Of a stretch of DNA of 64,000 nt, positions 17,633 through 25,241 are shown in pieces. Under the pieces are notes generated by a model. That model did not search any database. It worked only from the letters and a program-made list of their open reading frames with translations, and had not been told where the DNA came from. Positions within the stretch are counted from its first letter, which is position 1; each line of letters begins with the position of its first letter. Origin of the DNA: Henriciella mobilis (GTDB lineage Bacteria > Pseudomonadota > Alphaproteobacteria > Caulobacterales > Hyphomonadaceae); NCBI RefSeq assembly GCF_003576315.1, contig NZ_QWFZ01000035.1, forward strand, positions 1 through 64,000, read 5' to 3'. The position numbers and the translations under genes are program-made.

Positions 17633-18819
17633 ACAATGAATCCGCGGCAATAGCCCCAACCTCAAAGACCAGGCTTCACGTCTACGCGCCTCAATGGGGA
17701 GGCAATATTTCGGACGCTGCAGGAGACCTGAGTTCAGTGTCGCTCACCGTCCACGCAGGTGCGGCGGACGCTGTCGATGCGGCCAGCAAGGATGCAGGCG
17801 GCATCGCTGTCATCGAACAGGATGCCAGCTTCGATCTTGTGGAATTGATGATCCGGATCTCGCAGGAACATCCCGATTTGCCAGGCATCGTGGTTGGCAA
17901 GAATGTCCCCGTTCTCGCGGTCAAGCACATCATTGCGATGTCCCGCTGGGACCTGATGGACGTCCCCGTAAACGCAGATGAGCTGAAACAATCCATTTCG
18001 ACTGTCACCCGACGTGACAGCATGGGAACCGACAATACCGGCAGATGCTGGAGTGTGACTGGCTCGGTCGGCGGCTGTGGCGCGACGCTGCTGGCCGTGG
18101 AACTCGCCTACCAGATCAGTCAGCGGGAAACGAACAATTCAGTCTGCCTCGTCGACCTCGACTTCTTTGACGGTGCCTGCGCGTCCTATCTGAACTGCCC
18201 GTCCAGCCTGAACCAGTCAGCGCTCACCCAATCTGCTGACCGCATCGATGAAGCCCTCCTGCAGGCCTTCATTTCACGCCACAAGAACGGCATCCACCTG
18301 CTCTCGGCGCCGCGCTCGGACCGGCTCTGGAATACGATCAAGCCGGAGGCCATACTCAAGGTGCTCGACGTCGCCTGTTCGACCTATGACCACGTCGTCA
18401 TTGACCTGCCCCGCTGGCCGACACCGTGGACAGCGGCGGTCGTTACAGGATCAGACGAAAATCTCGTCATGAGCGAACTGACCGTGCCAGCCCTGCACGC
18501 TGCCCGTCACCGTGTAGAAGAGCTGGAAATGCTGTCGGACGGTCTCGCCCAGCCGCGCATCCTGCTCAACCGCATGGCCAAGCGCATGTTCAGCAATACC
18601 GTCACAGTCTCGCAGGCTGAAGAAGCGATCGGGCGCCCGGTGTACGCAACCATCTCGTCCGACTGGGAAGCGGCCCTGGCGTCCGTGAACTTCGGCCAGG
18701 CCGTCAGTCAGGCGAAGCCGGGCAACCGTATCTCAAAAGATGTCGAAGCGCTGATCTACGCGCTTGAACATGGTGAGGAAGCAACCTCGTCAACCATCAA
18801 GGCAAGAAGGAGCGCATAA
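17629..18819 (+). CDS. cpaE: Pilus assembly ATPase-like protein CpaE (TadZ)
   Basis: A 396-residue MinD/ParA-related protein that positions the Tad machinery at the pole. Residues 1-130 resemble the degenerate receiver domain of CpaE. The second half is a ParA-like domain beginning TGSVGGCGATLLAVELA (144-160). The usual deviant Walker A KGG-x-GK(S/T) is replaced by VGGCGATLL without either lysine, so ATP hydrolysis may be weak or absent, as is known for several TadZ proteins. DLDFFDGACASYLNC and DHVVIDLPRW are the Walker A' and B-like strands. It overlaps cpaC by four bases and cpaF by one base (TAATG), with GGAGG 7 bases before its ATG. Confidence 0.92.
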   Translation: MNNESAAIAPTSKTRLHVYAPQWGGNISDAAGDLSSVSLTVHAGAADAVDAASKDAGGIAVIEQDASFDLVELMIRISQEHPDLPGIVVGKNVPVLAVKHIIAMSRWDLMDVPVNADELKQSISTVTRRDSMGTDNTGRCWSVTGSVGGCGATLLAVELAYQISQRETNNSVCLVDLDFFDGACASYLNCPSSLNQSALTQSADRIDEALLQAFISRHKNGIHLLSAPRSDRLWNTIKPEAILKVLDVACSTYDHVVIDLPRWPTPWTAAVVTGSDENLVMSELTVPALHAARHRVEELEMLSDGLAQPRILLNRMAKRMFSNTVTVSQAEEAIGRPVYATISSDWEAALASVNFGQAVSQAKPGNRISKDVEALIYALEHGEEATSSTIKARRSA

Positions 18820-20270
18820 TGGGCCGGTTCTCCCTTCTCTCCAAAGCGCAGCAGCCCCCTCATGAAGACGGGCCGTCGACCGAAGCCATCGAGGATACTG
18901 AAGGTCAGGCACCTGTCGAAGCGCCCAACTTCCTGACGGGGCTGGACGAAACGGAAGATTCTGCTGACGAGGCAGAGACGCCGCCGGCCTTCGACCTGCT
19001 CGACGCCAAGCTTCGCGTTCATAACAAGCTCATCGACGAGCTTGACCTGTCCATGCTCGACAAGCTGGACGAGACGGAGATGAAGCGCCAGGTCCGGCGT
19101 CTTGTCACCGAAATCGTCCGTGAAGAGCGTATTCCGATGAACCAGGCGGAAGTCGCCCAGTTCGCAGACTCCGTTTACGATGAAATGACCGGTCTCGGCC
19201 CACTTGAGCCCCTGCTCGCCGACCCGAGCATTTCCGACATTCTGATCAATGGCGCAAAGCAGGTCTATGTCGAACGCCATGGTGAGCTGGAACTGTCGGA
19301 AGCGAAGTTTCGTGACAATGCTCACCTGCGCCGGATCGTCAGCCGGATTGTGTCTGCGGTGGGCCGCCGTGTGGACGAAAGCCAGCCCTTGGTCGATGCC
19401 CGCCTCCTCGACGGCTCACGTGTGAATGCGGCGATCGAACCCGTTGCGATTGACGGTCCACTCGTTTCCATACGGAAGTTTTTCAAGAAGCCGCTGACAC
19501 TGGATAAGCTCATATCTTTCAAGGCGATGCCGAAGGAAGTTGGCGAGTTTCTCCACGGTGCCGTGAAGTCCCGCGTGACCTGCATCATTTCTGGCGGCAC
19601 AGGTTCAGGCAAGACGACGCTGCTGAATGCCTTGTCTGCTGCAATCAGTCACAAGGAGCGCCTTATCACCATCGAGGACGCCGCTGAACTCCAGCTGCAG
19701 CAGCCGCATGTTGCGCGCATGGAAACCCGTCCGCCCAACCTCGAAGGCAAAGGTGAGATACGGCAGCGTGAACTCGTGAAGAACGCCCTGCGGATGCGGC
19801 CAGACCGGGTCATCCTGGGCGAGGTGCGTTCCGAAGAGGCCTTTGACATGCTTCAGGCCATGAATACCGGCCACGAAGGCTCGATGGCGACAATCCACGC
19901 CAACAATCCACGCGAAGCCATCAGCCGACTTGAACAGATGGTCGCCATGGGCGGCCTGCGTATTTCACAGGAAGCTGTGCGCGGCCAGATCGCCTCGGCT
20001 ATCGGCATCATTATCCAGGCCCAGCGCCTGTCCGATGGCTCTCGCCGCGTGACCCATGTCACCGAAGTCACGGGCATGGAGGGCGAAGTCATCCAGATGC
20101 AGGATATCTTCAAGTTCGAACGCCTGCGCACGGAAGAAGACGGGACGGTGGTCGGCGAATTTCGCGCCAGCGGCCTGAGGCCGCGCTGCCTCGACGAAAT
20201 GCAACGCCGCGGCATCCGTCTTCCCGTCGAATATTTCGACCCGTCGAAACCGCTTCTCAAGGTGCCGTAA
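18819..20270 (+). CDS. cpaF: Tad pilus assembly ATPase CpaF (TadA)
   Basis: A 483-residue secretion-type ATPase that powers extension and retraction of Flp pili. After a variable acidic N-terminus (about residues 1-60) come the N-terminal helical domain, Walker [10 protein letters not shown] (259-267), the Asp box [11 protein letters not shown], Walker [20 protein letters not shown], and the His box [13 protein letters not shown]. Length and order match the CpaF family. It starts with the last base of the cpaE stop (TAATG), showing tight coupling, and tadB begins six bases after its stop. Confidence 0.96.
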   Translation: MGRFSLLSKAQQPPHEDGPSTEAIEDTEGQAPVEAPNFLTGLDETEDSADEAETPPAFDLLDAKLRVHNKLIDELDLSMLDKLDETEMKRQVRRLVTEIVREERIPMNQAEVAQFADSVYDEMTGLGPLEPLLADPSISDILINGAKQVYVERHGELELSEAKFRDNAHLRRIVSRIVSAVGRRVDESQPLVDARLLDGSRVNAAIEPVAIDGPLVSIRKFFKKPLTLDKLISFKAMPKEVGEFLHGAVKSRVTCIISGGTGSGKTTLLNALSAAISHKERLITIEDAAELQLQQPHVARMETRPPNLEGKGEIRQRELVKNALRMRPDRVILGEVRSEEAFDMLQAMNTGHEGSMATIHANNPREAISRLEQMVAMGGLRISQEAVRGQIASAIGIIIQAQRLSDGSRRVTHVTEVTGMEGEVIQMQDIFKFERLRTEEDGTVVGEFRASGLRPRCLDEMQRRGIRLPVEYFDPSKPLLKVP

Positions 20271-20276
20271 GCCGCC

Positions 20277-21230
20277 ATGGGATTTGAAGCGGTCATCTAT
20301 GTCCTTGCCTTCGGCTCCGCCTTCATGGCGGTGCAGTCAGCGCTGGGGTTCGGCAAGACAGCGCTCGAAAAGACCCGTATCAACAAGCGCCTCAAGGTAA
20401 AGGACAGCCAGGCTACGGTCGCGGACCTGATCGTGGAGCTGCGCCGCCAGCGTGGTCTCGACCAGGACGGCAATGGACGGCTGTCCCTGCAATGGTTCAA
20501 CGACCTGGTCACCCGCTCTGGCTTGAGTTTTCAGCCAACCGTCTGGGCAGCTGTTGCGGCAGGTGTCGGCGCGGCGGCATTTGGTGCCGCGTTCTGGTTC
20601 CTGAAAAGCCCGACCTTTGCTGTACCTGCCGGACTTGTTGCCGCCATTCTGCTCCCCCTGCTCTTTCTGAAGCACAAGGTCGCCCAACGGGAGAAACTGC
20701 TTGGCGCCCAGCTGCCGGACGCCCTTGAAATCATCGTCCGAAGCCTCGAGGCGGGTCACCCGGTTCCCACGGCGGTCTCGCTGGTAGGGCGCGAAATGCC
20801 GGACCCGATCGGCTCTGAATTTGGTCTTGCTGCCGACGAAATCTCCTATGGCTCAAGCCTTGAAGAAGCCGTCCGCAAACTTGCCGAGCGCACGCGCCAG
20901 CCAGACGTCGAGCTTTTCGCTGCCACTGTGCGGCTTCAGGCCAAAACCGGCGGCAACCTTGCGAGCCTGCTCAAGGTCAATGCGTCAACGGTGCGCGCGC
21001 GTCAGAAGATGCGCCTGAAGGTTCAGGCGGCGTCGTCGGAGGGGCGTGCGTCAGCACTGATCCTTACCGCGGCGCCATTCCTCGTCATGGGGGCAATGTA
21101 TGTCATCACGCCGAACTTCTATGGCGATGTCATTGACGAAAAGCTTGTCCAGTATGGCTTGGGCGGCTGCCTTCTCTGGATGGCCATCGGCAATCTCGTC
21201 ATGCGCAAGATGATCAATTTCAAGGTCTGA
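20277..21230 (+). CDS. tadB: Tad pilus inner-membrane platform protein TadB
   Basis: A 317-residue type II secretion F-domain protein that forms the inner-membrane platform with TadC. An N-terminal membrane anchor is followed by a pair of hydrophobic segments at about residues 85-120, a cytoplasmic F domain (LPDALEIIVRSLEAGHPVPTA, AVRKLAERTRQPDVELFAATVRLQ) and two C-terminal membrane segments. The LEAGHP-then-RLQAKTGGNL pattern is typical of TadB. It sits between cpaF (6-base gap) and tadC (13-base gap containing GGAGG). Confidence 0.93.
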   Translation: MGFEAVIYVLAFGSAFMAVQSALGFGKTALEKTRINKRLKVKDSQATVADLIVELRRQRGLDQDGNGRLSLQWFNDLVTRSGLSFQPTVWAAVAAGVGAAAFGAAFWFLKSPTFAVPAGLVAAILLPLLFLKHKVAQREKLLGAQLPDALEIIVRSLEAGHPVPTAVSLVGREMPDPIGSEFGLAADEISYGSSLEEAVRKLAERTRQPDVELFAATVRLQAKTGGNLASLLKVNASTVRARQKMRLKVQAASSEGRASALILTAAPFLVMGAMYVITPNFYGDVIDEKLVQYGLGGCLLWMAIGNLVMRKMINFKV

Positions 21231-21243
21231 GGAGGTAGAAGCA

Positions 21244-22185
21244 ATGCCCCCACCGGGCCCTGACCAGATAACCGCTATCACGATCATCATGATCGTCATG
21301 GGCGCCGCGATGCTTGTCCTTGGCAGCAAGGTTTTCCGGTCGGTTCGCGACCGGCGCCAAGTCAGCGACCGGCTCAAGGCTGACGACGGCCGCCCATCGC
21401 GGGTATCGGCTTATTCCGAACGGCCCAAGGTGAGCCTTGTCGAGAAGATCGGCCGCCGCTTCACCGATCCGAACTCCGCGGACCTGACGAAGCTCCGGTT
21501 CCGGCTGATGAAGGCTGGCTATTACGGCAAATCCGCGCCCCACATCTACATTGGCGTCCGCTTCGTTGCGTTGATCCTGCCACAATTCATCCTGCTTGCC
21601 TGCTGGCCGCTCGTGGACCAGTACATGCCCCAGCACGGCCTGTTGCTGTCGTCCGTCGCACTCGGAATCATTGCATTCATTTCCCCCTCCTTCATCCTCG
21701 ACAAGAAGGTCGCAAGCCGCGAGGAGCAATATCGAAACGGCTTCCCGGACATGATGGACCTGCTGGTCGCCTGTGTGGAGGCCGGTCTAAGTCTCGACGG
21801 TGCGGTTCAGCGCGTTTCTGATGAGCTGGTCCAGCGCTATCCCAATCTCGCCGACCATCTGAAAATCATGAACCTGGAAATGCGGGCCGGACGTGCACGG
21901 ACAGAAGCCTGGAAGAATTTCGCCGACCGCCTTGGTCTCGACGAGGCCCGGGCTCTGGCGACCATGCTGCGCCAGTCCGAGGAACTCGGCACGAGCGTTG
22001 GTGAGACCCTGCGTGTCTTCGCATCGGACATGCGTGAAAAGCGGATGCTCTACGCTGAAGAGAAAGCCCTGGCCCTGCCGGCGAAACTCGTCGTGCCGCT
22101 GATCCTCTTCGTCTTCCCGTCGCTACTCGTCGTGCTGATGCTGCCGGCTATCGTACGGATGATGTACGTCTTCAGCCAGACCTGA
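21244..22185 (+). CDS. tadC: Tad pilus inner-membrane platform protein TadC
   Basis: A 313-residue second platform protein of the Tad system. One N-terminal membrane segment, two central segments (about residues 95-145), a T2SS-F domain (FPDMMDLLVACVEAGLSLDGAVQRV, DEARALATMLRQSEELGTSVGETL) and a C-terminal segment LPAKLVVPLILFVFPSLLVV define it. A strong GGAGG lies at 21231-21235. It ends the rightward pilus operon. The expected tadD TPR gene, pilin, prepilin peptidase and TadE/F pseudopilins do not follow, so the rest of the system must be encoded elsewhere. Confidence 0.93.
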   Translation: MPPPGPDQITAITIIMIVMGAAMLVLGSKVFRSVRDRRQVSDRLKADDGRPSRVSAYSERPKVSLVEKIGRRFTDPNSADLTKLRFRLMKAGYYGKSAPHIYIGVRFVALILPQFILLACWPLVDQYMPQHGLLLSSVALGIIAFISPSFILDKKVASREEQYRNGFPDMMDLLVACVEAGLSLDGAVQRVSDELVQRYPNLADHLKIMNLEMRAGRARTEAWKNFADRLGLDEARALATMLRQSEELGTSVGETLRVFASDMREKRMLYAEEKALALPAKLVVPLILFVFPSLLVVLMLPAIVRMMYVFSQT

Positions 22186-22280
22186 CCCCCTAGACGTCTC
22201 TCGCAAAACAAGACGCGCGCGCTCCAAAACAAGAACCGCGCACACCATGGCGCGATCGGGTGATCACTCAAAACGGTATG

Positions 22281-22314
22281 AAAAAGCCCCGGCCCTCATT
22301 CTGGGAACCGGGGC
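22281..22314 (-). terminator. Intrinsic terminator downstream of cpaB
   Basis: Inverted arms GCCCCGG (22286-22292) and CCGGGGC (22308-22314) form a hairpin, and on the minus strand a T run (A22281-22285 on the plus strand) follows. It lies between the convergent tadC and cpaB genes. Its polarity fits cpaB; it may also slow rightward transcription. Confidence 0.75.
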
Positions 22315-22364
22315 GAGAAGCATTTGTGAGGCATTCTGTCCTTTAGGCTTTCGCCCCAAGTCCT

Positions 22365-23234
22365 TTATTGGCTGGCCGGGACGACGTGCTGGCTGATGTC
22401 TTCGCCAAGAACCACCTCAATCGTCGACGACACAGGTGCCTTGGGCTGTAGCGGCCGAGGTCTCGGCGCGACGTAGACGGATTTGCGCGGCTTTTCCTCT
22501 TCGCGCAGCGACACCAGCTCGGCTTGCTCGAACGCATCATCAGCGCTGCCTCGCAAAGCAAGCGACAATGTGCCGGTCTGCGATGCGACGGACAGTTTCT
22601 GTGCCTGGTCCAGAGACACTGACAAGGTGGCCGTTTCAAAGACGTCGGGTTGCTCGCCCGTCATGTCATCGTTGAGATCTACGCCGAGCACTTCCACATT
22701 CTGCAGGAGGACCTTCGAGACAAGCTTCAAGACTTTTGAATCAGGGGCGGCATCTTCGGTGAAGATCACATCGACCCTGTCACCCGGCAGCACAAAGCCG
22801 CCAACGCCCGATACAGCTGTCGTGCGGATGGTAAAAGCGCGGTAGCCGGGCTCAATCTTGGCCGAAAGCGATGCCCGCATGCCAGGAGACAGCAACATCG
22901 CATTCGACAGGGGCTGACCAGCAGCAATATCGATCAGCGTCCGGCGGCTTTCGCCTGACTCTTCCAGCGCCTCTCGCGAGTCAAAGCTGCCAGGCGGAAT
23001 CGCACTGACAGGCCGCTCCTCGACGCGGAACCAGTCGGGACTGACCGAGACACCGCGAGGGATGCTGCGTGCCGCAATGAGAACCGGTGCCTTCGGTGGT
23101 TCTGCAGGTGCGGCCACCTCGACCGAGCGCACAGCATCCGGCTCGGAGGAGGATAGCCAGAGCCTTGCGCCAAAAAGGGCAGCCGCACCAAACGCAATCG
23201 ACAGAACAAGAGTGATCACTGGGGACATTTGCAT
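22365..23234 (-). CDS. cpaB: Flp pilus assembly protein CpaB (RcpC)
   Basis: A 289-residue periplasmic protein anchored by an N-terminal membrane helix (SPVITLVLSIAFGAAALFGARL). It has an SAF domain (PVLIAARSIPRGVSVSPDWF) and the RcpC/CpaB module (LPGDRVDVIFTEDA, LLQNVEVLGVDL, ATLSVSLDQAQKLSVASQTGTLSLALR). CpaB is thought to modulate the secretin CpaC. The ATG at 23234 has a GAGGAA ribosome site; the open frame runs on upstream for 132 codons without support. In most Tad loci cpaB lies just before cpaC on the same strand. Here it is at the far end of the operon, on the opposite strand, with its own terminator. Confidence 0.9.
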   Translation of the reverse strand: MQMSPVITLVLSIAFGAAALFGARLWLSSSEPDAVRSVEVAAPAEPPKAPVLIAARSIPRGVSVSPDWFRVEERPVSAIPPGSFDSREALEESGESRRTLIDIAAGQPLSNAMLLSPGMRASLSAKIEPGYRAFTIRTTAVSGVGGFVLPGDRVDVIFTEDAAPDSKVLKLVSKVLLQNVEVLGVDLNDDMTGEQPDVFETATLSVSLDQAQKLSVASQTGTLSLALRGSADDAFEQAELVSLREEEKPRKSVYVAPRPRPLQPKAPVSSTIEVVLGEDISQHVVPASQ

Positions 23235-23438
23235 TGGTGCATTCCTCGAACATGAGTTTAGGCCTACCCTAAAGCCTCGCCTCTTAACCGGGGTGCAAAC
23301 ATGGAAAGGGAATTGGACCAGATCACTTAACCAAATGGCCCGACGACCTGTGAGAAGTGCCAGCTTGCTGCAGCTGCCACCATTATTGTAACATGTTATA
23401 AGTTTTGATGATCGCCGCAGCCGCAGGAGTTCTACCCG

Positions 23439-24371
23439 TTGGAAAAGATGAAATCGTATCTCGGCTGGAAGATCGACTATACTGTGCCCGCCGGCGAGCC
23501 GGCATTCGCCGCACCGGACTCCATGTCCTGGCGCGTATTCAAGAATCCGATCGCACTCGCCATTGGCGGTGTGGCAGCCGTTCTTCTTGAATTTGCAGAC
23601 GCACGCATTCGTTCCGGCGTTTGGGATCACTCGGTCTTCAAGACAGATCCAATCGGACGCTCACAACGCACCGGGACCGCGGCCATGGTCGGCGTTTACG
23701 GTCCGCAAAGCGCAGCGCGCCGAGTTATCCAGGGCGTCACCAACATGCACAGCAAGGTGACAGGAATGACGCCGTCAGGGGAGGCCTACAAGGCGCTCGA
23801 CGTCGAACTCCTCGACTGGGTTTCAGCAACGGCGAGCTTCGGCTTTCTGACCGCCTATGATCGCTTCGTGAAGCCGGTCTCCTATGACGAGAAATGCCGC
23901 TTTTACGAGGAAGGAGAGCAGGTCGCCCGACTTTATGGCGTCAAACATCCGATCCGCAGTCCCGAAGACTTCGATGCTATGCTCGCAGCGCTCATGCCGC
24001 GGTTCGAGCCCCACCCGATCAATTCCGAGTTCCTCGACATTGTGAAGTCCGGCAAGGAAATGAGAAACGTTCCCAAGTCGCTGCAGTCGAGCCTCGCCAA
24101 TGCGTCTGTGTCCATTCTGCCGCCGAAAGTCCGCGAAGTGTTGGAGCTCGGTCCGGAATATGATCTCAGTCCGCTCGCTCGCATGTCGCTTAAGTCGCTC
24201 GGCGCCCTGGCCGAGCGAATTCCGGTAAAAGGGTCACCGCCAGCGCAAGCGGCCACGCGGCTGGGCCTGCCCTGGACCTTTGCATGGAAAAGCCCGAAAG
24301 CGCAGCAGCGCATCCTTCAGGCGGCTCCCGGTCTCGAAAGCGCTAGCCCGGCACATCCTCCAGCGGAATGA
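23439..24371 (+). CDS. MpaB-type oxygenase (DUF2236)
   Basis: A 310-residue member of the DUF2236 family that includes fungal MpaB oxygenase and latex-clearing rubber oxygenase, haem-containing enzymes that cleave carbon-carbon double bonds. Conserved segments include VLLEFADARIRSGVWDHSVF, GRSQRTGTAAMVGVYGP and DVELLDWVSATASFG. The best start is TTG at 23439, with AGGAG nine bases upstream; an ATG at 23448 would remove three residues. The role in bacteria of this small, signal-less branch is not established. Its 3' end overlaps the convergent transglutaminase gene by 29 bases. Confidence 0.82.
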   Translation: MEKMKSYLGWKIDYTVPAGEPAFAAPDSMSWRVFKNPIALAIGGVAAVLLEFADARIRSGVWDHSVFKTDPIGRSQRTGTAAMVGVYGPQSAARRVIQGVTNMHSKVTGMTPSGEAYKALDVELLDWVSATASFGFLTAYDRFVKPVSYDEKCRFYEEGEQVARLYGVKHPIRSPEDFDAMLAALMPRFEPHPINSEFLDIVKSGKEMRNVPKSLQSSLANASVSILPPKVREVLELGPEYDLSPLARMSLKSLGALAERIPVKGSPPAQAATRLGLPWTFAWKSPKAQQRILQAAPGLESASPAHPPAE

Positions 24372-25233
24372 CATCAACGGCTTGGCGGCTCTGCTGATCG
24401 GTCGCCGCTTTCAGGATGCCCTTGACCGGCGACACATCCGAATAATCGCGTCCGTAAGCGACGACTATATGGTCGACACCAACATGGACAGCGTTTGTCG
24501 GATCGTACTCGATCCAGCCGAGCTCCGGGCCGCACCAAGCCCGAACCCAGGCATGCATGGCATCAGCACCGCTGAGCCGCGCCTGTCCGGGCGGCGGCGT
24601 CGTCCGAAGAAAGCCGCTGACATAGCCAGCCGGAATGCCAACACTACGCAATGCCGCAATCATGATATGGCTGAAATCCTGACAGACGCCGTGACGGGCG
24701 GCAAACGCCTCTTCGTGCGACGTTTCGACTGACGTGGCGGTCGCGTCGAAAGACATGTCCCGGTTCAGGGCTTCACCAAGGATTTGCACCGTATCGGCAA
24801 CACCGACATCTGGCGGCAGCATGTCCTCGACATAGTCGCTCAATTGTCGGTTGGGCCGGATGCGAGGACTTCTGCCAAGGAAATGAAGGGGCGAATCCGG
24901 TGCCAGCGAGTGAACATCATTCAACGCTGCCGGCAGCGCATCCAGCGCCAGGCCTGAGGTCTCTTCCTTGACCTGGACATGACGTTCTATCCGCGCTTTC
25001 AGGCTGAATTCTATCCGGGAATGGGCGTGGCTGAAGACGATCTCATGCGCTTGATTGCCAAAGAAGTCGCGAAAGGTGCTTCGTTCGCTGGGTACAGGCG
25101 CGACATCGAGCGACGCGGCAATGGCGCGCTGCTGCCCCGCCAGGTCGCGAGGCACGAACCTCAACATGTGGCGGCCCGCCCAGACTGGCGCCTTGTAACT
25201 GTAGGTAATGCGCAGGCTGATATCATACCGCAT
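24343..25233 (-). CDS. Transglutaminase-like cysteine protease/transferase
   Basis: A 296-residue protein with a bacterial transglutaminase N-domain (MRYDISLRITYSYKAPVWAGRHMLRFVPR) and a transglutaminase-like core. The predicted triad is Cys in HGVCQDFSHIM, His in MHAWVRAW and Asp in GWIEYDPTN. Such proteins can act as peptidases, transglutaminases or amidases; the reaction is unknown. Its ribosome site GAGGA overlaps the stop region of the ATP-grasp gene eight bases upstream, so it is the third gene of the leftward operon. It probably processes or cross-links a peptide modified by its operon partners. Confidence 0.88.
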   Translation of the reverse strand: MRYDISLRITYSYKAPVWAGRHMLRFVPRDLAGQQRAIAASLDVAPVPSERSTFRDFFGNQAHEIVFSHAHSRIEFSLKARIERHVQVKEETSGLALDALPAALNDVHSLAPDSPLHFLGRSPRIRPNRQLSDYVEDMLPPDVGVADTVQILGEALNRDMSFDATATSVETSHEEAFAARHGVCQDFSHIMIAALRSVGIPAGYVSGFLRTTPPPGQARLSGADAMHAWVRAWCGPELGWIEYDPTNAVHVGVDHIVVAYGRDYSDVSPVKGILKAATDQQSRQAVDVIPLEDVPG

Positions 25234-25241
25234 GACGATCC

